Shown here: one piece after another, positions 35,322-47,227 of the stretch
Numbering within the stretch: position 1 is the first letter of the stretch
How the letters are laid out: every line of letters begins with the position of its first letter
Source: Limanda limanda
Lineage: Eukaryota; Chordata; Actinopteri; Pleuronectiformes; Pleuronectidae
Direction: 5' to 3'
DNA: 64,000 nt
Assembly: GCF_963576545.1 (NCBI RefSeq)
Contig: NC_083646.1
Span: forward strand, 9,453,491 to 9,517,490
Position numbers and translations under genes: made by a program
Notes under the pieces: generated by a model
The model's database searches: none
The model's input: only the letters and a program-made list of their open reading frames with translations
What the model was told of the DNA's origin: nothing

Positions 35322-35970
35322 CACGGCTGGAGTCTCGTACAGCGGTTGTTTAATTGACTGATTGATACGCCGGTGCGGAGGTGAGGGCTGGACGCCTTAA
35401 CAAATAGAGACACTTAAAGGCTAATCCGGGCCAGCGCCGGCAGCTGAACGCATCAAAGTGCTGCCGTGCACAGTCCAGACTTCCACACCTGCTCACATGC
35501 GCGCCAAAAAAACCACGGTATTCATCCCCATATCCAACGCATGCGTTTTGTGTGTTTGTGTGAGAGAGAGAGAGCTGCAAAAATATGTTATAGTGTCTAA
35601 ACTTACAAAAAGAGGAGCCAAAAAAATGAGGAAATTACATCCAAGTTTCCAAATAACGTTCATGCGTAAAGTACGCACGGTCCAACTTTTTGGTACAAAG
35701 CTGCACCGCACACCGATCGCACTACAGGCAACACAACTGTTCCAATAACAGCACAATTATGGCAACAATCAATAATAATATCGCCAGCACACTTCCAATC
35801 ACAATATACGTTTCAAACCCACTCGCAAAAGGACACGAATAACAACTTTTTCCCGAGTTCATCTTCTCAAGAAAAAATAAAACAAACTCCATCAACTATT
35901 TGATAAAAAACACATATATATATATTCACAGGCCTGTGTAATTGAAATGTGGGAAAAGAGGATTACATAC

Positions 35971-36130
35971 CTCCAAGGTATTATTTTCAGGAAGCGGTTG
36001 TTAAAGCTCTCACCGGCTCGAGTGCGACCAGTCTATCCACACGCGTTCACCCTGACGGAGCGAGCCAGCGACCGGAGAGGCAGCATCACTAGCAACCTGA
36101 ACCCGGAGAGGAGAGCACAGGGAGGGAGGG
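35971..36130 (-). promoter_or_regulatory. Candidate non-coding first exon and promoter, minus strand
   Basis: On the minus strand a CpG-containing segment (CCGGTCGCTGGCTCGCTCCG, ACGCGTGTGG, CACTCGAGCCGG) leads to CTTGGAG|GTATGTAAT, a strong donor with the exon ending at 35971. A second possible donor, CCG|GTGAGAG, lies about 40 bases earlier. No ATG frame of note. It could be an alternative first exon of erfl, whose first coding exon has an acceptor at 3899-3898, or the start of a lncRNA. Confidence 0.35.
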
Positions 36131-36205
36131 AGGGAGGGGGGAGGAGGAGGAGAGGAGGTGTGCATCCCTCCCTCCCTCTTTCTCTCTCTCTCTCACACAC
36201 ACACA

Positions 36206-36237
<32 letters not shown>

Positions 36238-36262
36238 TACCCTGTGTGTGTGTGTGTCTGTG
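36118..36262 (+). repeat. Compound GGGA / CT / CA / GT simple sequence
   Basis: (GGGA)n, GGAGGA, CCCT, (CT)n, (CA)n, (CT)n and (GT)n runs follow one another in about 140 bases. Confidence 0.9.
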
Positions 36263-36924
36263 TAAGTAGTTAATTAGTAAATCCCCATTCGCTGTGCCTC
36301 GGGTCGGTTTGTTTTCCCCGGTCGACAAGCCGAGAGGAAAGAGAATTTGAAGTAGGATTCGACCCGTTTCCGCTCCTGTGTCTCATATAGGAGGGTTGTG
36401 TGTGTGTGTGGAAGAGAAAGAGAGGGTGTAATGGTGTGTGTTTTTGAATCTTTTGGGGCTCTTTTTGGCATCACCAGAGGAGCCCAACCCTCCCTCCTCC
36501 TCATGTGTCACCTCTCAGGAGTGACTGTGTTCACCAACGTTTTGACCCCAGGATGCTCAGCTGGAATCTATCACAAGGAGTTTCTAGAGCAAAAGAAAGA
36601 GGTGATTCATGCAGAGCCCAAATCTAAAGCTGGATTCACGTCTGGAGCTGGAGGAATCACTCCAGCTTCCTGTCTTCATGGTGGAGTAAACTGGGAGAAC
36701 AATATTTTCTCTCTCAAGGAAACGTATATAAAACACCAGTCACCGGAGGTTGAGCCCAACCTGTCAGCCTGGCTCTAGCAGATCACCAGGAAGAAACTCA
36801 ATGCTGTTGTCAACGTTTTCACTTGTGACCCTGAAGCAAGATCCACATGAAGACTGAAGCTCGTTATCTGTCATCAACTCAATGCATGACTTCTATCAAC
36901 TGTCTGCATGAAACCTCCACACAG

Positions 36925-37076
<152 letters not shown>

Positions 37077-37236
37077 TGGGGGAGAATAGGTCCCTGCTCT
37101 CCTGCCAGGAAATTGACTCGGCCCTTAATAAACTTTAATTATTTAATTGATCCCCAATCAGCAACTTAATAATCAATTAGGTAAACCAATGGAACTCACT
37201 TGAGTGCAGAGAACCAGAGTCTATATGACAAGGGAA

Positions 37237-37307
37237 TCAGGAGAGGAGAGGAGAGGAGAGGAGAGGAGAGGAGAGGAGAGGAGAGGAGAGGAGAGGAGAG
37301 GAGAGGG
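37237..37307 (+). repeat. (GGAGA)n pentanucleotide array
   Basis: About 14 perfect copies of a 5-base AGGAG/GGAGA unit, giving Gly-Glu-Arg or Leu-Ser-Ser repeats in artefact frames. Confidence 0.97.
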
Positions 37308-37539
37308 ATGGGGAGAAGAAACCTCTGTTCTCTCTCTCTCTCTCTGCGCTGGGCATCTTAGTTGTTGTCTAGTTGAGTCTGACAGTGGAAGAAGGTCAGT
37401 TTCTTGTGCTGCCAACATGACCAGCTGGTAAACAAAGAAACTAGTGAGAGTGAGAATGACCACAAGTTTTGGATATGTCTTGTATCAGTTAAGTTGTTTG
37501 GTGATGATCAGTAGACTAAAATTTATCAGTAGAACATCC

Positions 37540-37715
37540 TGCTTTTCACTCTTTGTGGGACAAAGCAAGCATTTGAAAGAGGTCACCTTGAACTCTCGGA
37601 AACGGCAACGGGGAAATTTTCCACTACTTCCTGCGATTTGACAGACTAAATGTTAAATCACTTCAGCAAGATAATAATCAGCAGATTAATCAATAAATAA
37701 AATAATAACTAACTG
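37540..37715. mobile_element. Dispersed fish repeat (AATCAGCAGATTAATCAATAA type)
   Basis: GGTCACCTTGAACTCTCGG, AATTTTCCACTACTTCCTGC, GACAGACTAAATGTTAAATC, AAGATAATAATCAGCAGATT and AATCAATAAATAAAATAATAAC match, with decay, a repeat very common in fish: GGTCACCTTGGGCTC..., TTTTTCACTATTTTCTGAC, ATAGACCAAACGATTAATCG, AATAATCGACAGATTAATCG. Non-coding; probably a MITE-like element. The left end is uncertain. Confidence 0.55.
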
Positions 37716-38539
37716 CTCAAATGGACACATTTATTTGAAAACTATCAATAATCTAAAAAAAAGGAGCTAAAACCTGTTTGAGTGAATGAAGGTATACTGG
37801 TAAAACATGTCCATGGTCATGACCAAAGCAACACAATCACCATCACCACACACTCACAACCCAAGCACCTCTTTATTGCCCTCTAGTGTCGACTGCTAAT
37901 GTGAACCTTCCATCGCTGCTTGTTAACCCTCCAGCTGACACTCTCTCAACTCCTTGCCCGGAATTTTGGGGGTTCCCATTTGCACACAGCTTCACCAGTG
38001 GGTGTACAGGGTATGTATCTGTTTGTGTGTGTGACCATTTTTTCTTTCTTACTGTATGCAAGGCGTGTGTGTGTGTGTGTGTATTTGTGTGTGTGTCAAT
38101 AGCTGGGACCATCAGACACTCTCACACACTCTGCAGATGAAAGCTTTGCCAATACTCACAGTCCCCCGAGGGTCACGGCAATATTGATGTGACCACCGGT
38201 GTGTGTTGTGTGTGCATGCTGCTGGTGCATGACAGTATGCGTACATGCATGCGATATGCGTGTGTGTTGCCACGGTGTATGTCACCTCTAAAATCCAAAA
38301 GGGCATAAGCTGCTGCGGACACACTGAAACATGTCAGTAACCTCTAACCACTGATCTCAGACCAGCTCATTCGAACATCCACCGTCGGCGGCAGCGGTGT
38401 ACCCCCTCCCTCTCCCCTCCCTCCCTCCCTCCCTCCTGCAGAGCTCTGTTCAGCAGATGGAGCGTCTGAACCTCTGACACCTGGGAGGTATATGTGACAG
38501 AGTGGGGAGGCGCTGGAAGAGGATGAATAACTGACCTAT

Positions 38540-38830
38540 CACATCCCCATTGACTGAGTTAATTAATATAAGTAGAGCAGAGGATTCTTAGCTCACTTTT
38601 CACTGTATGGATTTGCTGTCTCCTGACATTTGGTATGTTTTATATCTATTCGATGCAAATCCAATGGGTTCCGTCCCGCGGCCCGATCATGACAGCTAAT
38701 TTTGGTGTGAGGGCCATTTTGATAGGGCGGATTTTAATTGTGGCACAACACAGGGCCTCAACGTGATTGATTGATATAACATCTCATGTGAATGGATGTC
38801 AAATTGAAGCAGAGGGAACGGGTAAAGGCT
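38540..38830. promoter_or_regulatory. Candidate conserved enhancer with octamer motif
   Basis: GAGTTAATTAATATAAG, TCGATGCAAATCCAATGGG (contains the POU octamer ATGCAAAT next to a CCAAT), CCGCGGCCCGATCATGACAGC (TGACAG Meis-like core), GCTAATTTTGG, TTTTAATTG and GTGATTGATTGATATAAC (Pbx/Hox-like). A high density of developmental factor cores in non-repetitive sequence. Confidence 0.4.
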
Positions 38831-38939
38831 TGTCCTGTGCACTCTACCGTCGTCTCAGCTGTGTACTTATTGTCTACGCGTCCTTTAAGCTACAAAGTGG
38901 TGTTTGTTATTTGTTCAGACGTAGGACGAGAGGTTAGAG

Positions 38940-39470
38940 GAGATTCTTGTCGATGCAGAGGGGGGGGGTAGCGAGAGGAAGAAAAGAGGAAGAGAGGAAG
39001 GACAAGGAAATCCTCATAGACTCTTTACACACTCTTCTACATGCAAAGACTCTTTCTTCCTCTTTGTGGCTGTGGAAGACAAGAGCGAGGGAGAGAGGAA
39101 CACAGGGAGGAGTGTTGTGTGTCTGTGTGTGTGTGTGTGTGTGGAGGGGGGGGGGGCTGACACAAGCAGGACAGACAGGAAGACAGGCAGAAGAAGGTGG
39201 GAAATGGAGAGAAAAGGAGGGGAAAGAGAGCAAGAAAGAGCTCCACTGCCTAGTCTTAATCTGAGCTGTTCTGATCAATAGCCCATTTCCCATTGTTGCC
39301 AGAGCTGTTCGATCGCTACACCACGGAATTAACACACCCACTTTAATCTAGGGGGAGAGGAGCGAGGGGAGGGAGGCGAGGAGGAGGAGGAGGAGGGGGG
39401 GGGGGCAGGGGAGAAAGGGGAAGAAGGGGGTTAAGGGGGCCGAGAGGGGAGCAGCTGTGGAGGCATTCTC
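38940..39470 (+). repeat. Purine-rich tract with poly-G runs
   Basis: GA/GGA-rich plus strand (38940-39010, 39170-39245, 39350-39465), with GT repeats at about 39116-39142 and G runs at about 39145-39156 and 39395-39404. A non-repetitive patch at 39245-39345 (CTGATCAATAGCCC, TTCGATCGCTACACC) may be regulatory. Confidence 0.65.
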
Positions 39471-39539
39471 AAATGAAATCAAATCTAATTGTTATCACTG
39501 TAGCCGCTGCACTTATTACTACCACTGTTACAATTATCC

Positions 39540-42520
39540 ACCCGCCATATAGCTCTTCTCCCACCACCCCCCCCCCATCTCATACCTCGCGTCATGTGGT
39601 GTAAACTGGACGTAAATAATCCAAATTAGTGTTTATTTGTTTCATTTTCCCGGCTGTAGATTGGATTGGGTTGGGAGGTTGGGGGGTGGAGGGGTGGAGG
39701 GGTTGGGGGGGCGGTGCGGTGGAAGGCAAGGCTTATTCCTCGGTGACAGGGAATGGGGTTTGTGGTCAGGTGTGTATATACAGTGTGCCGGATACACTGA
39801 GACACATCTGGACGTCTCAATTCAGCTCGGCTGCTGTGAGGCTGTTTGAACCGGGCTTCAGGAGGAAATGCTGTTCATGAGCACAGTGTTTTATTCATTA
39901 AATGTAAGCAGGTTGGACGCTGTGGCACCAATCAGCCATTTGTTTCTACTGTTCAGCTCTCGGGTCACGTGTTTTTATGTGTAGAAAACTAAAATATGTT
40001 TTGTTTTTTTAAGTCAGTTCAAACAAGGTACAAATAAACTAGTGTTGTAGATTAAAACGAGTGTTATCTGAAAATACAGAGACAGTAGTTTTTGTTTGAT
40101 GTGGTCTTTGAGGTTTTCTACTTCCTCCCAAAACAGCAGAGCTGAATTGAACTTGAGATTCTGAAAGCATACAATTCAGTTATTGTTTATTCAAGATAGT
40201 AAAATCCTTGCTTTTCAGATTTAACTATTTCCCTGGAAAGAGTTCATGGTGAGGTTCCTCTTGATATCTTTAGCCAGATTAGTTACACAAATCTATGGAT
40301 CGACGGTCTGTCCTTCTAGCTCTTCAAAATATCTCTGCAACTACAGACCTTTGTCATGGCAGGAAAAGCAAATGTGAAATAAATTGTTGCTGCTGTTATT
40401 TTAAATTGTATCAATTACACATGTGCTTGACCCGTTACAACAAGCCAAAATTTTGCCACAGTATTTTGTACGGCTTTACTTCCGAGTAGAAGCAGGTTGT
40501 TCTAATCTAATCTTCGTCATTGTTTTCTCTGTCAATATTCACAGACCTTTTATCTGGTTAAATGTATTTTTTTCTGTAAGAACAAGAATGTAAACATCAT
40601 TCACCTCCATTGTACCGGGGCAGTGGCAGAAATGCCAGAGACAAATCTGTGTAAATGAAAACACCACCATTTCCATTGGTGGAGATAAGAGAGAAATTGA
40701 TTTCTTTTCTCACATTTAGGTGAATTGACACTTTAAAATCTTGGATTGTGCACAAAATGTAAAAGTATTTAAGCAAAAACATGTGTTTTGTTTAAGGTCA
40801 CTTGAACCTGAAATTCATCACGGTTACAATATTACTACACATGCTGCAGGGCTGATATGGTATGTCTGTTATTATTCATGGGCTTCAAAAGACCATGGCG
40901 TGTACTGTACAGCTATTACAGGTTGCCACTTTCAATAGACCAAATGTAATAAGCTTCAGCTTAGACAACGAGCGTAATGTCATTTCATACACAGTGCAGG
41001 CAATCTATTTGAAATCCATTGGTCACACGAGCTACATCAGCGTTATCGCCGTGGATATGAAACATGATGTGATGTGTATTTCTTTATGTAAGGGACATGA
41101 AATGTAAGTTAAGATACGCGAGACATACAGAATATTTTTGAACTGCTGTGGTTAAAGAAACTGGAAACCAAAGTCCCCTTTTAAAACTAAGCTTTCACAC
41201 ATTTTCTCCTCCATTACATTGATGTGAATACTTTCCCATCAGTGCCAACACTTGAGTTTAGCTGTTGAATATTAAAGTCTACAGCTCCTGGTGTTGCCCG
41301 TGGAGTCTTTGCTTACTGCCTTCTACCGAGACCGCTGGAGGGGGGGAACGCGGCTGAGAAGCTCTCCCCTGCCACCCCAGGCTACCACCCAACTTTTCCT
41401 CCAATCCATTCTACTTACTCGAGTCCTTTTGAAGTCATTTCATAACAGAGCAATTTTCTCGTTAGCGTTGGCTTTAATTGTGGGTAATTAAGCGTGCTCC
41501 AGCAGTATAGAGAGCGCTGTTCGGAGGACTGGGGGGAAATTAGCCGTAGTTCAGCTGTGAAATACGGGGTTAAGTGGGAGACGGGGTAGGGAGAGGAGAG
41601 AGCCGAGGGGGGTCAGCGACTCCAAAACAGGGGGTATTGCTGTCTAAAAAGAAAGCTGCTTTGGGTGGACGATGGGGAAGGGTGCGTGGAAAAAGAAAGT
41701 CGGGAATACAAATCGGTAGTTTCAGCAACAGACACAATTCAAATAGAGATTCAAAGGGGCTGAAGGAGACGAGCTCCGAAGCTTGAGGTGGAACCAACGG
41801 ACTAGAAAAGGAAAATCAAAATGACAACAAAGAGCGAGAAAGAGGAGGCTATTTAGCATCACTTGAATGTCATCATACAAATGTATGTAGGTGTTGTATG
41901 GTGCAGTACGAATGCATGTATTGACTTGATATTGTTTTCTGATTTGGGAAGTTTGATCGTAAACTTGATACAATCTGAAAAACATCAGCAGCAAGAATCA
42001 ATCTGGGTTACGCGAAAGATAAGAGTCTGAAAGTTTGTCATTATTTACAGATCCAGCGTTGCACGTTTTCACTTCACGAATCTTACATAAAATTGCTCTT
42101 ACACAGAAGAGGGTCTTGTTTACAGATGTGCAACCAGAAAAAGTAATTCACAAATTTAAATTACTTGTCTTTCTGTTTTTTTTTCACAATGGAGAACCAA
42201 TCCGATATTAATAAATTGTATTTGTGTGATCGATAGTTTGCATGACCTTTGTCCCATTTGAGGGACTAAAAATTGCAAAAGAGAATTTAATTCATCGCCT
42301 TCCTCAAAGCAACAGGCGGTCACCCTGAGATTGCACTTATTGCCACCAAGTGGATTATGGACTTTACACAGAGTAACCCTTGATTAAATGTAGCACCATG
42401 TTCAATAGAGCGGCTGCCCTTCACATCCGTTAATGCTTTTATTTTAACCCCATAACAGCGATAAACGTCGGTGCGACCATAAAGCACATGAGGAATGATT
42501 GGAGCCATTGACTGTACTGT
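39540..42520. other. No gene; possible regulatory patch at 41455-41570
   Basis: No exon supported. 40540-40740 has a repeat-like look (CACCTCCATTGTACCGGGG) without a firm family. 41455-41500 (GCTTTAATTGTGGGTAATTAAGCG) is a compact homeodomain-site cluster. The rest is plain AT-rich sequence. Confidence 0.5.
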
Positions 42521-42529
42521 CAAATACTC

Positions 42530-42860
42530 AGTGGATGGGGACTCACTCCGCGGGGCCCTTTATGAGCGCTGCACCCCCCCGGTGGAACCATCCCCACTGA
42601 CGATAATGAACCTGTTAAAGCCTCTATAAATATTGGCTCCCGTGCTTAGTGGTCGTTTGAATACCTCCGAATAGAGAGCACGCTTTGCAAACAAGTGGCT
42701 GGGCGTCGGAGGTGGTGCAGCTAATACCTAATCAATGGAGGGATGCTCCCTGGCAGCGGGTCCGTGCAAACACCCTGATTCATGCAGAGGCTGCGGATAT
42801 AATGTGGTTTAGAATAAGCACAAAACTCCGGTATTGATTAACAAATTATCAGTGTCTATT
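42530..42860. promoter_or_regulatory. Candidate conserved enhancer with TATA-like core
   Basis: GGCCCTTTATGAGCGCTGC, GTTAAAGCCTCTATAAATAT and then TGGCTCCC, GAGAGCACGCTTTGC, GCAGCTAATACCTAATCAAT, GCAAACACCCTGATTCATGC, CGGTATTGATTAAC. The CTATAAATATTGG segment is TATA-like with an inverted CCAAT. Non-repetitive and free of coding frames. Confidence 0.4.
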
Positions 42861-42869
42861 GGAGGTTCT

Positions 42870-45250
42870 TTCAGGAGGAGGACTTGAACACTGCAGGGAC
42901 GTAGGGCTCTTTAGGAGAAAAAAAACCATTAAGACTGCAGTGGAGGGTAAATATCTTCCTACCAGCTTTAGAGAGGAATTCACATTTAATAACTTTGACG
43001 GCAGGACCAGTGTCACCATGCTGAGCGCTGGTGTTACAGATAAGATCTGAGTCCAGGTTCTCCCAGGAAATCAAAACCCCTAAATCCATCCTGTCCACGA
43101 TGAAGGGAGAAATTTAGGTTTACAGAGTTTTAAGCAACTCTATTCTGCTGCAGCTCAATTGCTTTAAAAAGAACAACAAAGAATTTAAATACTGAACTAT
43201 GTTATTGGAAAATTTAGATCTATACAGTGTATTCACAGACATAGCCTGCGCCGCCATGACACTCCAAGGATGAGTCCATGTGATTTGTGAGAGAGAAATG
43301 TTTTTTAATCTCTCTACATTTTTCTTTATAAAAGAAGGGACCAATCTCAACAGGCCGCTCATTAGTTGCATTTTGGATAATTTGTAAGTATCTAATAAAT
43401 GCAATAAATAATAAAGCTTGTGATAAAAGAGGAGAAAAGCTGCATCTTGTGTTGTTGTGCTGAGCTCTCACTGACAATCGACAAATCCCTGTGGCTTTTT
43501 AAGGAATAACGTATCAGATGAGGCTGCTAAAAACAATATATCTCCACACACTTTTTTAAATTCAAATGTAAACTAGCTCATCAAGATTATCTTTGTGTTC
43601 AGTCATATTTAACAGCCATTTCCCGGAGACTGTTTTGAACCTATAGTTAAAAATAGGGGATTCTATTTTGTCACGTCAGTTAATGTTGATTTGATAATCT
43701 CAGTACTTTGCAAACCATTTGTTCTAATCATTTATTTCACTGTCTAAAAGCTGTATAATGGTACCATTATTATACTGTCAGCAGCAGTGTTACACTCCAC
43801 AGTCACCGGCTGACATTTTTCCCGTGTAGCCGCTTGGATAGAACAACACACAGATGACACGAGGAGTTGTATAAATTCACGCTTCACATTGGATTTTGAT
43901 TTATAAATGAGGGAAAAAAGCAGCTGGCGCCATCTCAGTTTAACAAGGGATGTTTTTTACCGTGCGCGACATGAACTTGAAATCAATGAAAAGGTCATGC
44001 TGACAGTATCCATGGGAGGCGTTGGACACATTGTGCGAAGGGGAGATGATTCTGGAATTGGGGAGCGTGGGAGAAGCAGTTTTACAGTTTTAACAATTTC
44101 AGGGTGAGCATCAGTGCAGGATTTAATTAGTTTTGACGAGTCGATATCTGAGAATATAAAAGCATCCGACCTGAATTCAAAGACTGGGATGGAAGGGATC
44201 TTAGAATGTTGTCATAATAAAACGGCACAAGTCACGGTGTAAAATAATTATACACAGCAAACTGCTCGAGGATGTTATCCATCCTGAAAAGAGCCCGTCT
44301 GACCTTGACCTCTAGGGTACACTAGCTTGTTTGGGTAGTGACACAAACGCAACATGGAGCTTGTAAAGCCTGCTCAACCAAACATTGTGAGTTCACCAAG
44401 TCGCCGTCTCCCTTTCCGTATCAAAGCAGCAGCTTCGAGTGTATTTCAGCTGGACATCAAAGATCCGTGTCTCCCTTCTGTGCTCTGTGTGTTGGGGATG
44501 GAGTCCTTCACAATCACAAAGACCGAGTGGACCACCCCAGGCCACAAGAGATATGATGCTGGGTGAAATTCTCTTTCATCACAGCAACCAAAAGTTAAAT
44601 TAGCTCAGATTTGATGCGATTGATGGATAATAAAGAAGATGTTTTTGCACCATGATGCACAATGGATCTTCTGTAGGTCTTCAATTCAAGCAGCTAACAT
44701 TGTTCTGCTGAAATCTGATTTACTGCAAATAATTAAGGACGGGATGCACCTACATGTATAACTGAGTACATGACACTATCACTGCATGGCTGTGCTCCCC
44801 TAAACACATACAGAGGTATCAAATCACAGCATAAATGGGTAGTAAGTATTAAAATACTGACATATGTCCTGGTGAACGCACGTGTACGCGCACCACCACC
44901 TGTAACGTTTAGAGTTGGATAACTTTTCCAAGTGAATGACCTCAGTCCCCCAAGTTCGAGCTCCACTTTCCCTCTCCTGTTTGTCTCCCATCATCCCTTC
45001 TTCCTTCTCTCCTCTGCGTCCCTGAAGCTGCAGCAGGACGCATCCATCAGCACAGACACGTTTTCACACCATCACACAGAAACCTGTTAGGAATTGTTGC
45101 CGATCTATTTGCAGGGAGACGCACTGCGTACTCGACAACTCTCCAGCGCACCAGCACGCACACACACATCAATCAATCTCTGCAGGAGGCGCGCACGTGT
45201 CCATCTCGCCAAAGTGCATTAAAGACTTGTTCGTATGAGGATCTTAATCC
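42870..45250. other. No gene recognised
   Basis: Small open frames (for example 43907-44107 and 44354-44566) start at ATG but show no domain, no matching splice pattern and no compositional contrast. Treated as non-coding. No notable repeat. Confidence 0.5.
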
Positions 45251-45309
45251 GGATTCACGTCTTAATTATGAACGCCACTTGTCGGTAACAGAATAGGCAG
45301 GATGCTTAC

Positions 45310-45650
45310 CTTCACCGATGCATTGACCTGACCAGTAGCTCCCACTTGGGTCGCTGGGAATCCTGTGGACGTGCAGCGCAGAGGACTGGTGGTACCCGGG
45401 GCAATTTAACAGGTCGGACCGAGCATCCTTCCTCCAGCAGGAAACCACACTGGTGAGGAGTTGAACTGGTTAAGAGTTGCACTGGTGAAGATCTACGAGC
45501 AGCACGTTGAGAGACAGTGGGACGATCAGGACGCGGGACACGGAGAGGAACAGCGCACAGGACAAAAGTTGTCCACGGACCAACACACAAAAAAAAGTTG
45601 TCAGGAAAAACCGGGACTCCGCTGCAACCTGCAATCGCCCTAAAGTGTCG
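45310..45650 (-). promoter_or_regulatory. Best candidate non-coding first exon of erfl
   Basis: On the minus strand ATCGGTGAAG|GTAAGCATC gives an excellent donor with the exon ending at 45310. The exon body to its right is GC- and CpG-rich and non-repetitive (GGTCCGACCTG, CCCAGCGACCC, GATCGTCCC). ATGs in it open only very short frames (one ends in TGA four codons in, next to the donor), which fits a 5' UTR exon. The known erfl coding exon 1 starts with an acceptor 13 bases before its ATG, so such an exon is needed. The cap site is not determined. It could instead belong to a lncRNA or another minus-strand gene. Confidence 0.4.
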
Positions 45651-46360
45651 GGATGTAGTTTACATTAAGGAAAGATAAAGCAAAGTCTGAAACAGGGAAA
45701 CGCAGGTGTGAGCGCGCAGGGGAGAGATCCGGGCGCAGGGAGGGAGGAGAGGAGGGAGAGAGCTCACAGAGGGGGGGAGAGAGAGGGAGAGAAGAGGGGG
45801 AGGTAAAGCAGAACCTCCACCTCGCATCAGCCCGACTTCAAGTTGCGGGACTTGTGTTTACGAGACAGCGAAATTGACCCGAACAGTGAGGAGAGCGCAC
45901 AAAGAGAAAGGAATATATGTAGCCGGCTGGTGGCCAGAGAGCGGATCGATCCCGTTATAATTTTGTCCAAAGTCTGAGGGGGGGGTGGTGGGGGGGGATA
46001 AAGTTCATGGAGGAATGAAATTTGAAAACAGATGGCGAATCCCGTCGCCCTCTAAATAAGATTCGATCTTCGGGAATGGAGTGTAGATAATATTTGGTTG
46101 GACGTTTGATGAAAATGACGGATTTTTTTTTTTCATCTCGGACAGGTGGGGGGGTAGGGAGTGAGGGAGGGTGGATGCGATGTGTCGAGGGACTGAAACT
46201 AAACTTGGGGGGAGAGTGCGAGAAGAGGACGCAGTGTTTTACCCCCCCCTTTCAGATTTCATCCAAAAAGGACCTCATCCCCGGTCCCCATTTGCGCCCA
46301 GTACGCACACACAGACACAGACACACACACACCTCCCCTCACTTTTCTCCACCTCACCCC
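45650..46360 (-). promoter_or_regulatory. Candidate promoter region upstream of the 45310 exon
   Basis: CpG-containing sequence mixed with GA-rich blocks (45725-45810) and G runs (45975-46000). AGCCGGCTGG, GGATCGATCCCG and CGCGCAGGGG occur, with no clear TATA box at a defined distance. Assignment depends on the neighbouring exon being real. Confidence 0.3.
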
Positions 46361-46366
46361 GCAAAA

Positions 46367-46381
46367 GGGGGGGGGGGGGGG
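46367..46381 (+). repeat. 15-base G homopolymer
   Basis: Uninterrupted G run followed by GATTGCAG; prone to length variation and G-quadruplex formation. Confidence 0.95.
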
Positions 46382-46559
46382 ATTGCAGTCGGTGGAGGGG
46401 GAGGAAAAAGGAGAGAAAACAAGAATACCAAATAAATGAGAAATTTTCGTACAGGCCCGCTTCCGTGCGTTCCATGCGAGCAATAACAATTAAATATCGA
46501 CCGCTTTCCCGGCCAGAGAGAACCTGAGATACCCAGAGACTGCCAAGTACCGAGACCAC

Positions 46560-47220
46560 CCCCCCAACACCCCCACCCACCCCAACCGTACCCCTCCCTC
46601 CCCACCTTCCACATATGCACTCACTCACTCACTCTCTCTCTCTCTGCTCCTTCTCTCGTCATCCCCTCCCTATCTCTACCTCTTTTCCTTCTAATCCAAG
46701 TCCATCAGGCCAATCTCTTCTAATTTGGTGTATCTCATTTCTCTTGATTCCATCCCACAGCCCCATTTCGGCTCCACTTTTATCATTGCTGATTTGGGGT
46801 TGGGGTGGATGGGTTGGTGGGGGGGGTGTGGCCTCGCCGACGCACTCCCATTTTTCTCTCAGCGCAAAGAGGACTTCCTCACACCATGCATGTTAGTTTA
46901 TCAAAATCAATTACGGGATTGAGATTCACGTTGCCTCTCCCCCTGGATGTTAGAACACACGCTCATTGGAGCTGTATTGGCACAGTCTGCCTCAGCCCTC
47001 TCTCTGACGACGGACGTGTCCTGTTCAGCACATGCATGTGTGTGTCTGCTTTGCAACACTACATGCCCACAAAAACATTTATCTGACCCAGCGTTGTGTT
47101 ATTAAGTATGCTGCGTTTAAAAAGGCAGGAATAAATGTGACGGAAATGATCACAAATGTTCTACAGTTGTGTCGACCAGTCTGACAATCATCGGCTCGAC
47201 AGTAGAACTGTTCTAAGATC
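46560..47220. other. No gene; C-rich then ordinary sequence
   Basis: 46550-46700 is C/CT-rich (CACCCCCCCAACACCC, CTCTCTCTCTC). 46840-46930 (AGCGCAAAGAGGACTTCC, AATCAATTACGGGATTG) is non-repetitive and may be regulatory. No exon. Confidence 0.5.
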
Positions 47221-47227
47221 CAGTTGG

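Noticed and set aside
36398..36778. 126-codon plus-strand ATG frame
   Set aside because: Starts in a GT/GA repeat, shows no domain, and no exon borders in register.
45266..45590. Minus-strand frames over the candidate first exon
   Set aside because: They start at GTG or TTG, not ATG, and one stops just before the donor; the exon is better treated as non-coding.
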